Assembly (NCBI RefSeq): GCF_002261335.1
Contig: NZ_NEVL01000001.1
Location: 496,001 to 560,000, forward strand
Source: Bordetella genomosp. 1
Lineage (GTDB): Bacteria > Pseudomonadota > Gammaproteobacteria > Burkholderiales > Burkholderiaceae_B
Reading direction: 5' to 3'
DNA length: 64,000 bases
This document shows positions 36,963 through 46,062 of this stretch, one piece after another. The stretch's first letter is position 1; each line of letters opens with the position of its first letter. The translations under genes were made by a program, and so were the position numbers. The notes under the pieces were generated by a model, which did no database searches, was not told where the DNA came from, and saw only the letters and a program-made list of their open reading frames with translations.

Positions 36963-37418
36963 TCAGAGTTGACCGGTCGTGAGCATGCGGTGCACGGCCG
37001 CCGGGTCGGTTTCGGTGGCCAGGGCCTCACGCAGCGCCTTGTTCGACATCAGCTGCGCCAGTTCGGCGAGGATGTCCAGGTGCTGTTGGGTGGCGGCCTC
37101 GGGCACCAGCAGACAGAGCAGCATCGAAACGGGCTGCCCATCGGGAGCATCGAAGGGAATGGGTTGTGCCAGCCGGACAAAGGCGGCCAGGGCCTGTTCG
37201 AGACCCTTGACCCGGCCGTGCGGCACGGCGACGCCCTGGCCCAATGCCGTGGAGCCCAGCCGTTCGCGCGCGAACAGACTGTCGAACACGACAGAGCGGG
37301 CAAGCCCGTGGTGGTTCTCGAAAAGCAGACCGGCCTGTTCGAACGCCCGTTTTTTGCTGGTGGCCAGCATATCGAGCACGACATTGCCGGCGGGCAAAAT
37401 GCGCGACAAGTGATTCAT
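36963..37418 (-). CDS. ptsN: PTS IIA-Ntr regulatory protein
   Basis: A 151-residue EIIA-Ntr domain protein. The phosphorylation site is the His of GVAVPHGRVKGLEQAL, and LLCLLVPEAATQQHLDILAEL is the conserved C-terminal half. It regulates nitrogen, potassium and envelope functions by phosphorylation state. Two ATGs are in frame, 37427 and 37418; the upstream one is part of a TATAATG, so I choose 37418. Neighbours hprK (18 bases downstream) and hpf (upstream) fit. Confidence 0.93.
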   Translation of the reverse strand: MNHLSRILPAGNVVLDMLATSKKRAFEQAGLLFENHHGLARSVVFDSLFARERLGSTALGQGVAVPHGRVKGLEQALAAFVRLAQPIPFDAPDGQPVSMLLCLLVPEAATQQHLDILAELAQLMSNKALREALATETDPAAVHRMLTTGQL

Positions 37419-37428
37419 GCGGATCATT

Positions 37429-37463
37429 ATAGGGGTTTATGACGCAGTGCAAAAAAACGTGCC
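37429..37463 (-). promoter_or_regulatory. Consensus-like promoter directly upstream of ptsN
   Basis: On the minus strand a perfect TATAAT (37434 to 37429, reading down) stands seven bases before the preferred ptsN ATG at 37418. TTGCAC lies upstream with a 15-base spacer, or TTTTGC with 17. If this -10 is used, transcription would start at or next to the ATG, giving a leaderless or nearly leaderless ptsN transcript; no ribosome binding site is visible. Confidence 0.5.
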
Positions 37464-37696
37464 GGTTTGCCTGCAGGGACGCAAAGCATAGACCGAGTGC
37501 GCGGGTTTGGGGAAGTCACGGCCGTCCAACGGACAGGGACAGGCAGCGGGAGTGTTGGGGACGGAGCGGGAGGGAAGGGCCGATGCCCGGCAAGAAGCGG
37601 GTCCTGGGGGGCATCGGTGTCCAGTGTGACCTTCAGGAGGTCAGGTTGACGAAGGGGAGATGCTCGCGAGCATTGATAAAGCGCGGGACTGCGGGA

Positions 37697-38029
37697 TTAC
37701 TGCGCGCTGAGCGCAGCGACTTGTCGCTTTACCGACTCGGTGGCATGACTTTGCACCTTGTCTTTGTGCTTGAGGACTTGACGGTCGATCTTGTCGGCCA
37801 GAAGGTCGATTGCCGCGTAGAGGTTTTCATCGATGGCTTCGCAGTGGATGTCCTTGCCGCGCAGACGCATCGTGATTTCGGCCTTGTGCCGCAGGGGCTC
37901 AACCGAGAGCATGACCTGGGTGTCGATAACATGATCGAAATGCCGCAGCACTCGCGCCAGTTTGTTCATGACATATTCCCGGATGGCCGGGGTGACGTCG
38001 AGGTGACGACCGCAGATGCTCAGGTTCAT
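37697..38029 (-). CDS. hpf: Ribosome hibernation-promoting factor (short HPF)
   Basis: A 110-residue HPF/YfiA-type protein: MNLSICGRHLDVTPAIREYV, KAEITMRLRGKDIHCEA, and DLLADKIDRQVLKHKDKVQ. It binds the 30S subunit and promotes 100S ribosome dimers in stationary phase; there is no C-terminal dimerisation domain of the long form. AAGGAG stands eight bases before the ATG. It lies between the lpt genes and ptsN as in other proteobacteria, but rpoN is not next to it. Confidence 0.94.
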   Translation of the reverse strand: MNLSICGRHLDVTPAIREYVMNKLARVLRHFDHVIDTQVMLSVEPLRHKAEITMRLRGKDIHCEAIDENLYAAIDLLADKIDRQVLKHKDKVQSHATESVKRQVAALSAQ

Positions 38030-38430
38030 AGTGTGCTCTCCTTCTGTAAGAGACTTGGGGGAAAAAGCGCAACAGGGTGCGCGATGTGGACGTTAGGCGT
38101 ATCTCCGGCGAGTGAATGGTTGGGTGTCTTCGTTAGTACTAGTGTATAGACTCCGTGCCCGAAAACAAGTTGATCAAACGCATAAACATGTCGCTTTTGT
38201 GAATGAGGCCTAAGGGTCTTCCCGGGGTGCGCCCAGGGGCCGAAAAGCGCTTGAAACAAGGGGTTTTCAAGCGTCCCTGGATATTGGGAGCCGTGCGGCC
38301 GGGCTGAGGTTCCCCGCGATTGCGCAACCAGGCGTTTCGCGTTTTTGCCGTTACACGTTGCGCCGCATCATGGTCGCCGCGAGGCAAAAAAACCGCGCCG
38401 GAGCGCGGTTTTTTCATGCGGCGATGTGCC
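38030..38430. other. 401-base gene-free interval between lptB and hpf (usual location of rpoN)
   Basis: No gene supported on either strand. Base composition is less GC-rich than flanking genes. It contains the lptB terminator (38387-38414), an inverted repeat CGCTTGAAA/TTTCAAGCG at 38248-38256 and 38265-38273, and the hpf leader with AAGGAG. I see no residue of the rpoN RPxTVAKYRE box or any long sigma-54-like frame. Confidence 0.7.
38387..38414. terminator. Terminator after lptB
   Basis: AAAAAACCGCGC (38387-38398), loop CGGA, GCGCGGTTTTTT (38403-38414): a 12-bp stem with A and T tracts on both sides, functional in the minus direction to end the lpt operon. Confidence 0.88.
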
Positions 38431-39225
38431 TCACATGCGGAAGTGTTCGCCGAGGTAGACGCGCCGCACGGCGGGGTCGCCCACGATCTCGTCGGGGTGG
38501 CCGTCGGTGAGCACCTTGCCTTCGCTGATGATGTAGGCGCGGTCGCAGATGCCCAGCGTTTCGCGCACGTTGTGATCGGTGATGAGCACGCCGATGCCGC
38601 GGCTCTTGAGAAAGCGCACGATGCGCTGGATCTCGATCACCGCGATCGGGTCCACGCCGGCAAACGGCTCGTCGAGCAGGATGAAGCGCGGGCTGGTGGC
38701 CAGCGCGCGCGCGATCTCCACGCGGCGGCGTTCGCCGCCCGACAGCGAGATCGCGGTGTTGCTGCGGATGTGGCCGATCTGCAGCTCTTCGAGCAGCGAC
38801 TCCAGGCCTTCCTTGATCGCGGCCTGCGAGAGGGCGCGGCCGCTCGCATCCACCTGCAATTCCAGCACCGCGCGGATGTTCTGCTCGACCGTGAGGCGGC
38901 GGAACACCGAGGCGTCCTGGGGCAGGTACGACAGGCCCATGCGCGCGCGCTTGTGGATCGGCATCGCGGTGATCACGCTGCCGTCGATCTCGATGCGGCC
39001 GGCGTCGGCCGGCACCAGGCCCACGATCATGTAGAAGCTGGTGGTCTTGCCGGCCCCGTTGGGACCGAGCAGACCCACCACCTCGCCGCTCTTGACCGAC
39101 AGCGACACGTCCTGCACGACCGTGCGGCCGTTGTAGGTTTTGCGCAGGCCGGTGGCGGTGAGATTGCCGGCGGGCGGAAGGGGAGACTTGCCCGAGGCGG
39201 CAGTCGACGAGGAAGTGGTGGTCAT
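38431..39225 (-). CDS. lptB: LPS export ABC transporter ATP-binding protein LptB
   Basis: A 264-residue cytoplasmic ATPase of the LptB2FGC extractor. Walker [19 protein letters not shown]-loop [18 protein letters not shown], signature [17 protein letters not shown], Walker [14 protein letters not shown], and switch His in [12 protein letters not shown] 27-residue Ser/Thr-rich N-terminal extension precedes the usual start; the ATG at 39225 has only a weak ribosome binding site. Follows lptA by 17 bases. Confidence 0.96.
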   Translation of the reverse strand: MTTTSSSTAASGKSPLPPAGNLTATGLRKTYNGRTVVQDVSLSVKSGEVVGLLGPNGAGKTTSFYMIVGLVPADAGRIEIDGSVITAMPIHKRARMGLSYLPQDASVFRRLTVEQNIRAVLELQVDASGRALSQAAIKEGLESLLEELQIGHIRSNTAISLSGGERRRVEIARALATSPRFILLDEPFAGVDPIAVIEIQRIVRFLKSRGIGVLITDHNVRETLGICDRAYIISEGKVLTDGHPDEIVGDPAVRRVYLGEHFRM

Positions 39226-39242
39226 CAGCGGATCGCGGAGGG

Positions 39243-39872
39243 TCAGCGGTTGGTCTTGGCGGCCGGCTTGCCCTTCTGGGCACGGCATTCGGCGATGGCG
39301 GCATCGCTCTTGGCGCGCGACGGCGCGAACGAACGCACGCGGCCGCCGGGCGCCGAGGAGTTGGGGCCGCCCATGGCCTGGTAGGTGCCGGTCTTGTCGT
39401 TATAGCGCACGCGCTCGCCACGGATGGTGTCGAACGGCTTGCCACAGATGAAGCGGGTGACGACGGCCTGGCCGATCAGGTCGAACTCGCTGGTACTGCT
39501 GTTGTATTCGGCGCGCAGGCCCTCGCCCTCGAGCACCTCGAAGTTTTCCGGGCGTTCCTGGCGGATGGTGACCATCTTGCCCTTGTTGGCCGTGGCCGTG
39601 CCGAACTGCGTGCCCTTGGCATCCTCGCGCACCTCGAGCTTGTCGGCGTTGAGCGTCATGAGGCCGCGCGTGAGCGCCACGTTGCCGGTGAAGATGCTCT
39701 GGCGCTTGATGTCGTCGTAGTGCAGCGTGTCGGAGAGGATCAGCGTGTCGGGATCCTCGGGCGCGGCGGCGTCGGCCTGCTGCGCGGCGGCCGGCGCACA
39801 CGCCGCCGCGGCCAGCAGCAGACTGGCGATCAGGCGCGAAGGCTGGAGAGAGCGGATCCGGAGGTCGGTCAT
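39243..39872 (-). CDS. lptA: LPS transport periplasmic protein LptA
   Basis: A 209-residue periplasmic OstA/LptA protein that forms the LPS bridge. Signal peptide with core [17 protein letters not shown], then [23 protein letters not shown] and [11 protein letters not shown], the first jellyroll strands. The C-terminal 45 residues ([20 protein letters not shown] onward) are a basic low-complexity tail. Overlaps lptC by four bases. Confidence 0.93.
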   Translation of the reverse strand: MTDLRIRSLQPSRLIASLLLAAAACAPAAAQQADAAAPEDPDTLILSDTLHYDDIKRQSIFTGNVALTRGLMTLNADKLEVREDAKGTQFGTATANKGKMVTIRQERPENFEVLEGEGLRAEYNSSTSEFDLIGQAVVTRFICGKPFDTIRGERVRYNDKTGTYQAMGGPNSSAPGGRVRSFAPSRAKSDAAIAECRAQKGKPAAKTNR

Positions 39873-40498
39873 GGTGTCGTCGATTTGGAGTTTGCGGGCG
39901 TGTCGCCGGATTGGCGCGTACGGCCTTCAGTGCCGGAGATCTGGACATCGGTCGAGGCCGATACCTGGAGCTGCCGGGTCTTGTTGTTGTAGTGCATGCC
40001 GGTGCCGTTCATGCGCGACGAACCCTTGACCACCTTGGCAGGCAGGTCCGTGTATACCACGTCGTCGTCGGGCACGAGGATGAGCTGCTGGCTGCGTACG
40101 TCGAGCGCATCGTTGTTGGCGTCGGGCAGGCGCTGCACGTGGGCATCGCCGTTCATGATGATGCGCTTGCCGCCGGCTTCCATGATGGCGGTCTTGGAGG
40201 TGCCGATCGTGACCGGGTTGCCGACCTGCTGGCCGACCGCGCGCGGCGACGTCACGTGATAGGAGTCGTCGTCGGGGAAGTGTTCGAGGTAGGTGCCCTC
40301 GAGGCGGTTCACCGGACGGCCTTCGGCGTCGGTGCGCAGCATGACGAAGTTGTTCGCCCACGAGTCTTTCTCGTGGGTGATGCGGCGCGGCGGGTCGATC
40401 GGGATGGCCCGCTGGGCGTAGTCGGCCGCCCACCAGGTGCCGCCGACCAGCGTCAGGAGCAGGAACAGCGCGATCAGGGACGGGAAACGTTCTTTCAT
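39869..40498 (-). CDS. lptC: LPS export system protein LptC
   Basis: A 209-residue bitopic protein: one N-terminal anchor (residues 7-27, SLIALFLLLTLVGGTWWAA) and a periplasmic jellyroll with FVMLRTDAEGRPVNRLEGTY, EHFPDDDSYHVTSPRA and VRSQQLILVPDDDVVYTD. It receives LPS from LptBFG and passes it to LptA. In operon order kdsD-kdsC-lptC-lptA-lptB. Confidence 0.93.
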   Translation of the reverse strand: MKERFPSLIALFLLLTLVGGTWWAADYAQRAIPIDPPRRITHEKDSWANNFVMLRTDAEGRPVNRLEGTYLEHFPDDDSYHVTSPRAVGQQVGNPVTIGTSKTAIMEAGGKRIIMNGDAHVQRLPDANNDALDVRSQQLILVPDDDVVYTDLPAKVVKGSSRMNGTGMHYNNKTRQLQVSASTDVQISGTEGRTRQSGDTPANSKSTTP

Positions 40499-40531
40499 GG
40501 CTCGCGGGCGCGGCAGGGCCGCGCGCTGTCT

Positions 40532-41140
40532 TTATTGGATGGCGCCGGGCCCGAGCAGGGTGGTGCCGGCCAGGAAATGGCCGAGGCGGCCCTGGGAGGC
40601 CAGCAGCAGGTCGCAGCATTCGCGCACGGCGCCGCTGCCGCCCGGCTGGGTCGAGATCCAATGCGCGGCCTGCGACACGTAGCCGGGCGCGCCCGGCACG
40701 CTGGCCGCGAAGCCGGCGCGCTGCATGGCGGGCAGGTCGATGACATCATCGCCCATATAGCCCGTCTGATTCAGTTGGACGCCGTGGCGCTGCGCAAGTT
40801 CAGCCAGGGCGCTGGCCTTGTCGCGCACGCCCTGCTGCACGTCGGCGATGCCCAGCTCGGCCGCGCGGCGGTCCACGATCGGGCCCGAGCGGCCGGTGAT
40901 GAGCGCGACCTTGAGACCGCCTTCCATCAGCAGGCGCAGCCCGTGGCCGTCGAGCGCGTGGAAACGCTTGAACATCTCGCCATGCTCGCCGTAGTAGAGG
41001 CTGCCATCGGTCAGCACGCCATCGACGTCGAACACCATCAACCGGACGGCGGCAGCGCGTTCGCGCACCCCGGGGGTGATGCGGGCCAGGACCAGGGCTT
41101 CGGCGGGGTGGGCAATGCTGGGAGGAGGCGTCATGTTCAT
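40532..41140 (-). CDS. kdsC: 3-deoxy-D-manno-octulosonate 8-phosphate phosphatase KdsC
   Basis: A 202-residue HAD phosphatase (C0 subclass without large cap). Motif I LMVFDVDGVLTDGSLYYG, motif II VALITGRSGPIVDRRAAELG, motif IV GYMGDDVIDLPAMQRAGF. It releases Kdo from Kdo-8-P in LPS core synthesis. About 30 residues precede motif I, a little longer than usual. Overlaps kdsD by four bases. Confidence 0.95.
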   Translation of the reverse strand: MNMTPPPSIAHPAEALVLARITPGVRERAAAVRLMVFDVDGVLTDGSLYYGEHGEMFKRFHALDGHGLRLLMEGGLKVALITGRSGPIVDRRAAELGIADVQQGVRDKASALAELAQRHGVQLNQTGYMGDDVIDLPAMQRAGFAASVPGAPGYVSQAAHWISTQPGGSGAVRECCDLLLASQGRLGHFLAGTTLLGPGAIQ

Positions 41141-42123
41141 ACCACTTTGGCTGCCATCAGATCATGCATGTGCAGGGCGCCGACCAGGCGGCCTTCGTTG
41201 TCGAGGACCAGCATCTGGTTGAGCCGGCGTTCGTCCATCAGCTGGGCCGCTTGCACGGCCAGCGCGTCGGGGGAGATGGTGCGGGGATGGCGCGTCATGC
41301 CCTGCGCCACGGTCAGGCCGCGGATATCGCCCTCGCGTTCGATCAGGCGGCGCAGGTCGCCGTCGGTGAAGATGCCCAGCGGCCGGCCGTCGGCGTCGAG
41401 CACGGCGGTCATGCCCATGCCCTTGGCCGAGATCTCCTCGAGCGCGCGGAACAGCGGCGCGTCGGCCGGCACGGTGGGCAGGGCGGGGCCGCTGCGCATC
41501 ACGTCGCGCACGTGGGTGAGCAGGCGGCGGCCGAGCGCGCCGCCCGGGTGCGAGCGGGCGAAGTCTTCGGGACCGAAGCCGCGCGCCTCGAGGCAGGCCA
41601 CGGCCAGCGCATCGCCCAGGGCCAGCGCCGCCGTGGTGCTGGCGGTGGGGGCGAGGTTGAGCGGGCAGGCTTCCTGGGCCACGCTGGTGTCCAGGTGCAC
41701 GTCGGCGAGCCGGGCCAGTTCGGATTCGGGATTGCCGGTGATGGCGACCAGGCCCGCGCCCATGCGGCGCACCACGGGCAGGATGGTCAGCAGCTCTTCG
41801 CCGGTGCCCGAATAGGAGATCGCGATCAGGACGTCGTCGTGGGTGATCATGCCCAGGTCGCCGTGCACGGCCTCGGTGGCGTGCATGAAGAAGGCCGGCG
41901 TGCCGGTGGAGGCCAGCGTGGCGGCGATCTTGCGCCCGATATGGCCAGTCTTGCCGATGCCGCTCACGACCACCCGGCCCCGGCAGGCGAGCAGCATGTC
42001 GACCACGCGCGTGAACGAATCGTCGAGTCGCGCGGAGAGGTCGAGGATGGCTTGCGCCTCGGTATGGAGGGTCCGGTGCGCGGAATCGAGCGCGCCGGCG
42101 GAAGTGGGGACATGATCGGTCAT
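41137..42123 (-). CDS. kdsD: Arabinose-5-phosphate isomerase KdsD/KpsF
   Basis: A 328-residue isomerase making arabinose 5-phosphate for Kdo synthesis. SIS domain first ([49 protein letters not shown]), then [21 protein letters not shown], then two CBS domains (about residues 208-320, including [15 protein letters not shown]-like [16 protein letters not shown]). First gene of the kds-lpt cluster and divergent from purT across 185 bases. Confidence 0.95.
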   Translation of the reverse strand: MTDHVPTSAGALDSAHRTLHTEAQAILDLSARLDDSFTRVVDMLLACRGRVVVSGIGKTGHIGRKIAATLASTGTPAFFMHATEAVHGDLGMITHDDVLIAISYSGTGEELLTILPVVRRMGAGLVAITGNPESELARLADVHLDTSVAQEACPLNLAPTASTTAALALGDALAVACLEARGFGPEDFARSHPGGALGRRLLTHVRDVMRSGPALPTVPADAPLFRALEEISAKGMGMTAVLDADGRPLGIFTDGDLRRLIEREGDIRGLTVAQGMTRHPRTISPDALAVQAAQLMDERRLNQMLVLDNEGRLVGALHMHDLMAAKVV

Positions 42124-42308
42124 GGCAGGATTTTAGCCGCAGAGCCGCCCGGGGGCCTCACCGGCCGCGCCGGAGGTTGCCGCTGGCCGGACCGTATGGC
42201 ATTCTGGCGGCGCTTTCATGGCCGGATCCCGGCCTTTTTTGCCCATTTTCGATTTCTGCATCCGGCCCCGCGGTTCCGCGGCCGGGCCATTCCGTCCAGG
42301 CTCCTTCC

Positions 42309-43526
42309 ATGTCTACCTTCCCCGCGCCGGTGCTCGGCACCCCCCTGTCTCCCTCCGCCACCCGCGTCATGCTGCTGGGCTCCGGCGAACTGGGCAAGGA
42401 GGTCATCATCGCCCTGCAGCGCCTGGGCGTCGAGGTGATCGCGGTCGACCGTTACGCCGACGCGCCGGGCCACCAGGTGGCGCACCGCGCCCACGTGGTC
42501 TCCATGACCGATGCGCAGGCGCTGCGCAAGGTGATCGAGGAGGAGCAGCCGCATGTGATCGTGCCGGAGATCGAGGCCATCGCCACCGATCTGCTGGTCG
42601 AGCTCGAGGCCGCCGGCGCCGTGCGCTGCACGCCCACCGCGCGCGCCGCCCAGCTCACCATGAACCGCGAAGGCATCCGCCGACTGGCCGCCGAGAAGCT
42701 CGGCCTGCCGACCTCGCCCTACCGGTTCGTCGACACCGAGGCCGAGCTGCGCGCGGCCATCGACGGCGGCATCGGCTATCCCTGCGTGATCAAGCCGGTC
42801 ATGTCGTCGTCGGGCAAGGGCCAGTCGGTGATCCGCGACGCGGCCGGCGTGGCCCAGGCCTGGCGCTACGCCCAGGAAGGCGGCCGGGTCGGCGGCGGCC
42901 GCGCCATCGTCGAAGGCTTCATCAAGTTCGATTACGAGATCACGCTGCTGACCGTGCGCGCCCGTGGCGCCGACGGCACCATCGAAACGCGCTTCTGCGA
43001 GCCCATCGGCCACAAGCAGGTCGACGGCGACTACGTCGAAAGCTGGCAGCCGCATCCGATGTCGGCCAAGGCGCTGGAACGCTCGCGCGAGATCGCGCTG
43101 GCCGTGACCGGCGACCTCGGCGGCCTCGGCATCTTCGGCGTGGAGCTGTTCGTGGCCGGCGACCAGGTGTGGTTCTCCGAAGTCAGCCCGCGTCCGCACG
43201 ACACCGGCATGGTCACCATGATCACGCAGGCGCAGAACGAATTCGAGCTGCACGCCCGCGCGCTGCTGGGCCTGCCGGTCGACACCGGCCTGCGCCAGCC
43301 CGGCGCCAGCAGCGTGATCTACGGCGGCCTCGACGGCCGCGGCGTCACGTTCCACGGCGTGGCCGAAGCGCTGGCCGAGCCGGGCACCGACGTGCGCCTG
43401 TTCGGCAAGCCCGAAGCCTTCACCAAGCGCCGCATGGGCGTGGGCCTGGCCACCGCCGAGACCGTCGACGAGGCGCGCGCCAAGGCGCTGCGCGTGTCGG
43501 GCGCGATCAGCGTGAAGGGCGCCTGA
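42309..43526 (+). CDS. purT: Formate-dependent phosphoribosylglycinamide formyltransferase PurT
   Basis: A 405-residue ATP-grasp enzyme that makes FGAR from GAR, ATP and formate. Visible: [59 protein letters not shown] (ATP-grasp glycine loop), and [19 protein letters not shown] (metal ligands). I use ATG 42309; the frame is open upstream but the extra residues are not family-like. It is monocistronic with a hairpin after it. Confidence 0.96.
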   Translation: MSTFPAPVLGTPLSPSATRVMLLGSGELGKEVIIALQRLGVEVIAVDRYADAPGHQVAHRAHVVSMTDAQALRKVIEEEQPHVIVPEIEAIATDLLVELEAAGAVRCTPTARAAQLTMNREGIRRLAAEKLGLPTSPYRFVDTEAELRAAIDGGIGYPCVIKPVMSSSGKGQSVIRDAAGVAQAWRYAQEGGRVGGGRAIVEGFIKFDYEITLLTVRARGADGTIETRFCEPIGHKQVDGDYVESWQPHPMSAKALERSREIALAVTGDLGGLGIFGVELFVAGDQVWFSEVSPRPHDTGMVTMITQAQNEFELHARALLGLPVDTGLRQPGASSVIYGGLDGRGVTFHGVAEALAEPGTDVRLFGKPEAFTKRRMGVGLATAETVDEARAKALRVSGAISVKGA

Positions 43527-43601
43527 ATGGCGTGATTCGCCTTTTTCGGGGCATCCGCGTCATCGGACTGATGCGCTGGTGTAACGAACGTACGGCCGTT
43601 A

Positions 43602-43651
43602 ACGGGCCGGCTTGTTCCAGATCAAAGGAGCGGGCCGGCCCGTCGTCTTTT
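43602..43651 (+). terminator. Probable purT terminator
   Basis: ACGGGCCGGC (43602-43611) pairs with GCCGGCCCGT (43634-43643) across a 22-base loop and is followed by CGTCTTTTT. Long loop lowers certainty. Confidence 0.5.
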
Positions 43652-43664
43652 TGACGCAGGTCAC
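43651..43664. promoter_or_regulatory. FNR/ANR-like site upstream of the cyd regulator
   Basis: TTGACGCAGGTCAC matches TTGAC-N4-GTCAA except for the last base, the symmetrical form of the FNR/ANR box (TTGAT-N4-ATCAA). It lies about 108 bases before the predicted start of the regulator-cyd transcript. Oxygen control of cytochrome bd makes it biologically plausible. Confidence 0.45.
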
Positions 43665-43729
43665 GGCGACAATTTCGACCAGAGCATTGGGTGCGCGCCG
43701 CGCACGTGGCAAAAAACGACAGCCTGTTG

Positions 43730-43769
43730 TTGCCTTTTATTCCAGTAGCTTCGATAATTTCAGAAATTA
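43730..43769 (+). promoter_or_regulatory. Promoter with embedded palindromic operator upstream of the GbsR-like regulator
   Basis: TTGCCT (43730-43735), exactly 17 bases, then GATAAT (43753-43758). The palindrome TAATTT-CAG-AAATTA occupies 43755-43769, overlapping the -10 and the expected start site. This is the classical position for a self-repressing MarR-type operator. Confidence 0.55.
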
Positions 43770-43796
43770 CTGAAGTCAACGTAACAAGAAGCTGCC

Positions 43797-44342
43797 GTGC
43801 CGCTCTCCCCCCAGATTGAACGCTTTGTCCTGCATTTCGGCGAAATGGGTAGCCGATGGGGCGTGAACCGCACCGTCGGTCAGATCTACGCCCTGTTGTT
43901 CCTGTCGCCCGACCCCCTGCACGCCGATCACATCGCCGAGACCCTCGGCTTCTCGCGCTCCAACGTCAGCATGGGGCTCAAGGAGCTGCAGTCGTGGCGG
44001 CTGGTGAAACTGGTGCACCAGGTGGGCGACCGGCGCGACTACTTCGAAACGCCGAAGGACGTCTGGGAGATCTTCCGCATCCTCATGGAAGAGAAGCGCA
44101 AGCGGGAAATCGATCCCACGATGACCCTGCTGCGCGACACCCTGCTGGCGCCGCCCGCCGACGCCAACGAAGCCTATGCGCAGCAGCGCATGGACGAAAT
44201 GCTCGAACTCATCGAACTCTCGACCGGCTGGTTCGATGAGGTACACCGACTGCCCCCGCAAACCCTGCAGAACCTGATGAAGCTGGGTTCGCGGGTGCAG
44301 CGCGTGCTCGACTTCGCCGGGAAGCTGCGCGGCAAAGACTGA
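43797..44342 (+). CDS. GbsR/MarR-family winged-helix transcriptional regulator
   Basis: A 181-residue protein of the GbsR/MarR group. N-terminal IERFVLHFGEMGSRWGVNRTVGQIYALLFL and the recognition region ADHIAETLGFSRSNVSMGLKELQ followed by the wing VGDRRDYFETPKDVWEIFRIL are typical. The start is a GTG with a weak AAGAAG upstream. It stands 127 bases before cydA in the same direction with no obvious terminator between, so it probably controls the cyd operon and itself. In other bacteria GbsR-type proteins sense small metabolites; the effector here is unknown. Confidence 0.88.
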   Translation: MPLSPQIERFVLHFGEMGSRWGVNRTVGQIYALLFLSPDPLHADHIAETLGFSRSNVSMGLKELQSWRLVKLVHQVGDRRDYFETPKDVWEIFRILMEEKRKREIDPTMTLLRDTLLAPPADANEAYAQQRMDEMLELIELSTGWFDEVHRLPPQTLQNLMKLGSRVQRVLDFAGKLRGKD

Positions 44343-44469
44343 ACTCATTCACCGCGCATATTCGGGAACATTGCTATGAAGTTGCATCAACCGACCGTAT
44401 CATGGCCGACGAGCGAGCCGGGGGGCCATGTCGGTCGCTCCGCGCCCTCAACCGTCCGGGAGCGTACCC

Positions 44470-46047
44470 ATGATTGACCTCGATGTCGTCAACCTGTCGC
44501 GGTTCCAGTTTGCCGCCACGGCCCTGTACCACTTCCTGTTCGTCCCCCTCACGCTCGGCCTGTCGTTCATGCTGGCCATCATGGAGAGCGTGTATGTCAT
44601 GACCGGTCGCGCCATCTGGAAAAAGATGACGATGTTCTGGGGCACGCTGTTCGGCATCAACTTCGCCCTGGGCGTGGCCACCGGCGTGGTGATGGAGTTC
44701 CAGTTCGGCATGAACTGGTCGTACTACAGCCACTACGTGGGCGACATCTTCGGCGCGCCGCTCGCGCTCGAAGGCCTGATGGCGTTCTTCCTCGAAGCCA
44801 CCTTCGTGGGCCTGTTCTTCTTCGGCTGGAACCGCATGTCGAAGATCAGCCACCTGGTGGTGACCTGGCTGGTGGCCCTGGGCACCAACCTCTCCGCCCT
44901 GTGGATCCTGATCGCCAACGGCTGGATGCAGAACCCGGTCGGCGCCATCTTCAACCCCGACACAATGCGCATGGAGATGACCGACTTCGCGGCCGTCATC
45001 CTGAACCCGGTCGCCCAAGCCAAGTTCGTGCACACCGTGAGCGCGGGCTACACCACCGGCGCCATGTTCGTGATGGCCATCAGCGCCTGGTACCTGCTGC
45101 GCGGCCGCCACATCGACCTGGCCAAGCGCTCGATGGCCGTGGCCGCGAGCTTCGGCCTGGCCGGCGCGCTGTCGGTCGTGGTGCTCGGCGACGAGAGCGG
45201 CTACCTCACCACCGAACACCAGAAGATGAAGATCGCGGCCATGGAAGCCATGTGGCACACCGAGCCCGCGCCCGCCAGCTTCAACCTGTTCGCGATTCCC
45301 AACCAGGCCGAGCGCAAGAACGACTTCGCCATCGAGATCCCGTACGTGATGGGCCTGATCGGCACGCGTTCGCTCACCACGCCGATGCTGGGCATCGACG
45401 ACCTGGTGCGGCGCGCCGAGCAGCGCATCCGCGAGGGCATCACGGCCGACGCCGCGCTGCAACGCATCCGCGCCAATCCCAAGGACGCCGAGGCACGGCT
45501 GCTGTTCGAGAAGACCTGGCAGGACCTGGGCTACGCGCTGCTGGTCAAGCGCTACTCGCCTGACCTGTCCAAGGCCACGGAAGAAGACATCAAGCGCGCG
45601 GCGATCGACACGATCCCGACCGTGGCGCCGCTGTTCTGGACCTTCCGCATCATGGTCGCCGTGGGCATCTACCTGATCGCGTTCTTCGCGGTGGCGTTCT
45701 ACCTGTCGTCGCGCGGCAAGCTGGCCTCGTGTCCGCGCTTCCTCAAGATTGCGGTGTGGAGCCTGCCGCTGCCGTGGATCGCGATCGAGTGCGGCTGGTT
45801 CGTGGCCGAATATGGCCGCCAGCCGTGGGTGATCGAAGGCGTGCTGCCGACCTACTACGCCGCATCGGGCCTGACCCTGGTCGACCTGGCGGTGAGCCTG
45901 GGCATCTTCCTGGTGCTGTACACGGTGCTGCTCATCATCGGCGTCAAGGTGATGCTGCATGCGATCAAGGCGGGTCCCAAATCCGACAGCCCGCTGACGC
46001 CGACCAACCCCCGTGCCGACGCGGTGCATGCCGTCGACGCGGCCTGA
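44470..46047 (+). CDS. cydA: Cytochrome bd ubiquinol oxidase subunit I
   Basis: CydA, 525 residues, holds hemes b558, b595 and d. ATG 44470 follows GGGAG. N-terminus LSRFQFAATALYHFLFVPLTLG includes the heme ligand His21; FVHTVSAGYTTGAMF carries the second His ligand; the quinol loop has the conserved Lys and Glu in RKNDFAIEIPYVMGL; GRQPWVIEGVLPT is the invariant CydA motif. The Q-loop is of the long type. First structural gene of cydABXDC. Confidence 0.97.
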   Translation: MIDLDVVNLSRFQFAATALYHFLFVPLTLGLSFMLAIMESVYVMTGRAIWKKMTMFWGTLFGINFALGVATGVVMEFQFGMNWSYYSHYVGDIFGAPLALEGLMAFFLEATFVGLFFFGWNRMSKISHLVVTWLVALGTNLSALWILIANGWMQNPVGAIFNPDTMRMEMTDFAAVILNPVAQAKFVHTVSAGYTTGAMFVMAISAWYLLRGRHIDLAKRSMAVAASFGLAGALSVVVLGDESGYLTTEHQKMKIAAMEAMWHTEPAPASFNLFAIPNQAERKNDFAIEIPYVMGLIGTRSLTTPMLGIDDLVRRAEQRIREGITADAALQRIRANPKDAEARLLFEKTWQDLGYALLVKRYSPDLSKATEEDIKRAAIDTIPTVAPLFWTFRIMVAVGIYLIAFFAVAFYLSSRGKLASCPRFLKIAVWSLPLPWIAIECGWFVAEYGRQPWVIEGVLPTYYAASGLTLVDLAVSLGIFLVLYTVLLIIGVKVMLHAIKAGPKSDSPLTPTNPRADAVHAVDAA

Positions 46048-46062
46048 GCCGGGAGACTATAG

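Noticed and set aside
37460-37500. GGGACGCAAAGC at about 37476-37487 resembles the 3' half of the c-di-GMP-I (GEMM) riboswitch core on the plus strand
   Set aside because: The required 5' half (CAC...GGCAAACC in the correct orientation) is not present, the tetraloop receptor is not evident, and no plus-strand gene follows for several kilobases.
38139-38417. Small minus-strand frames between lptB and hpf
   Set aside because: No ribosome binding sites, they overlap the terminator, and nothing in them resembles RpoN or any known small protein.
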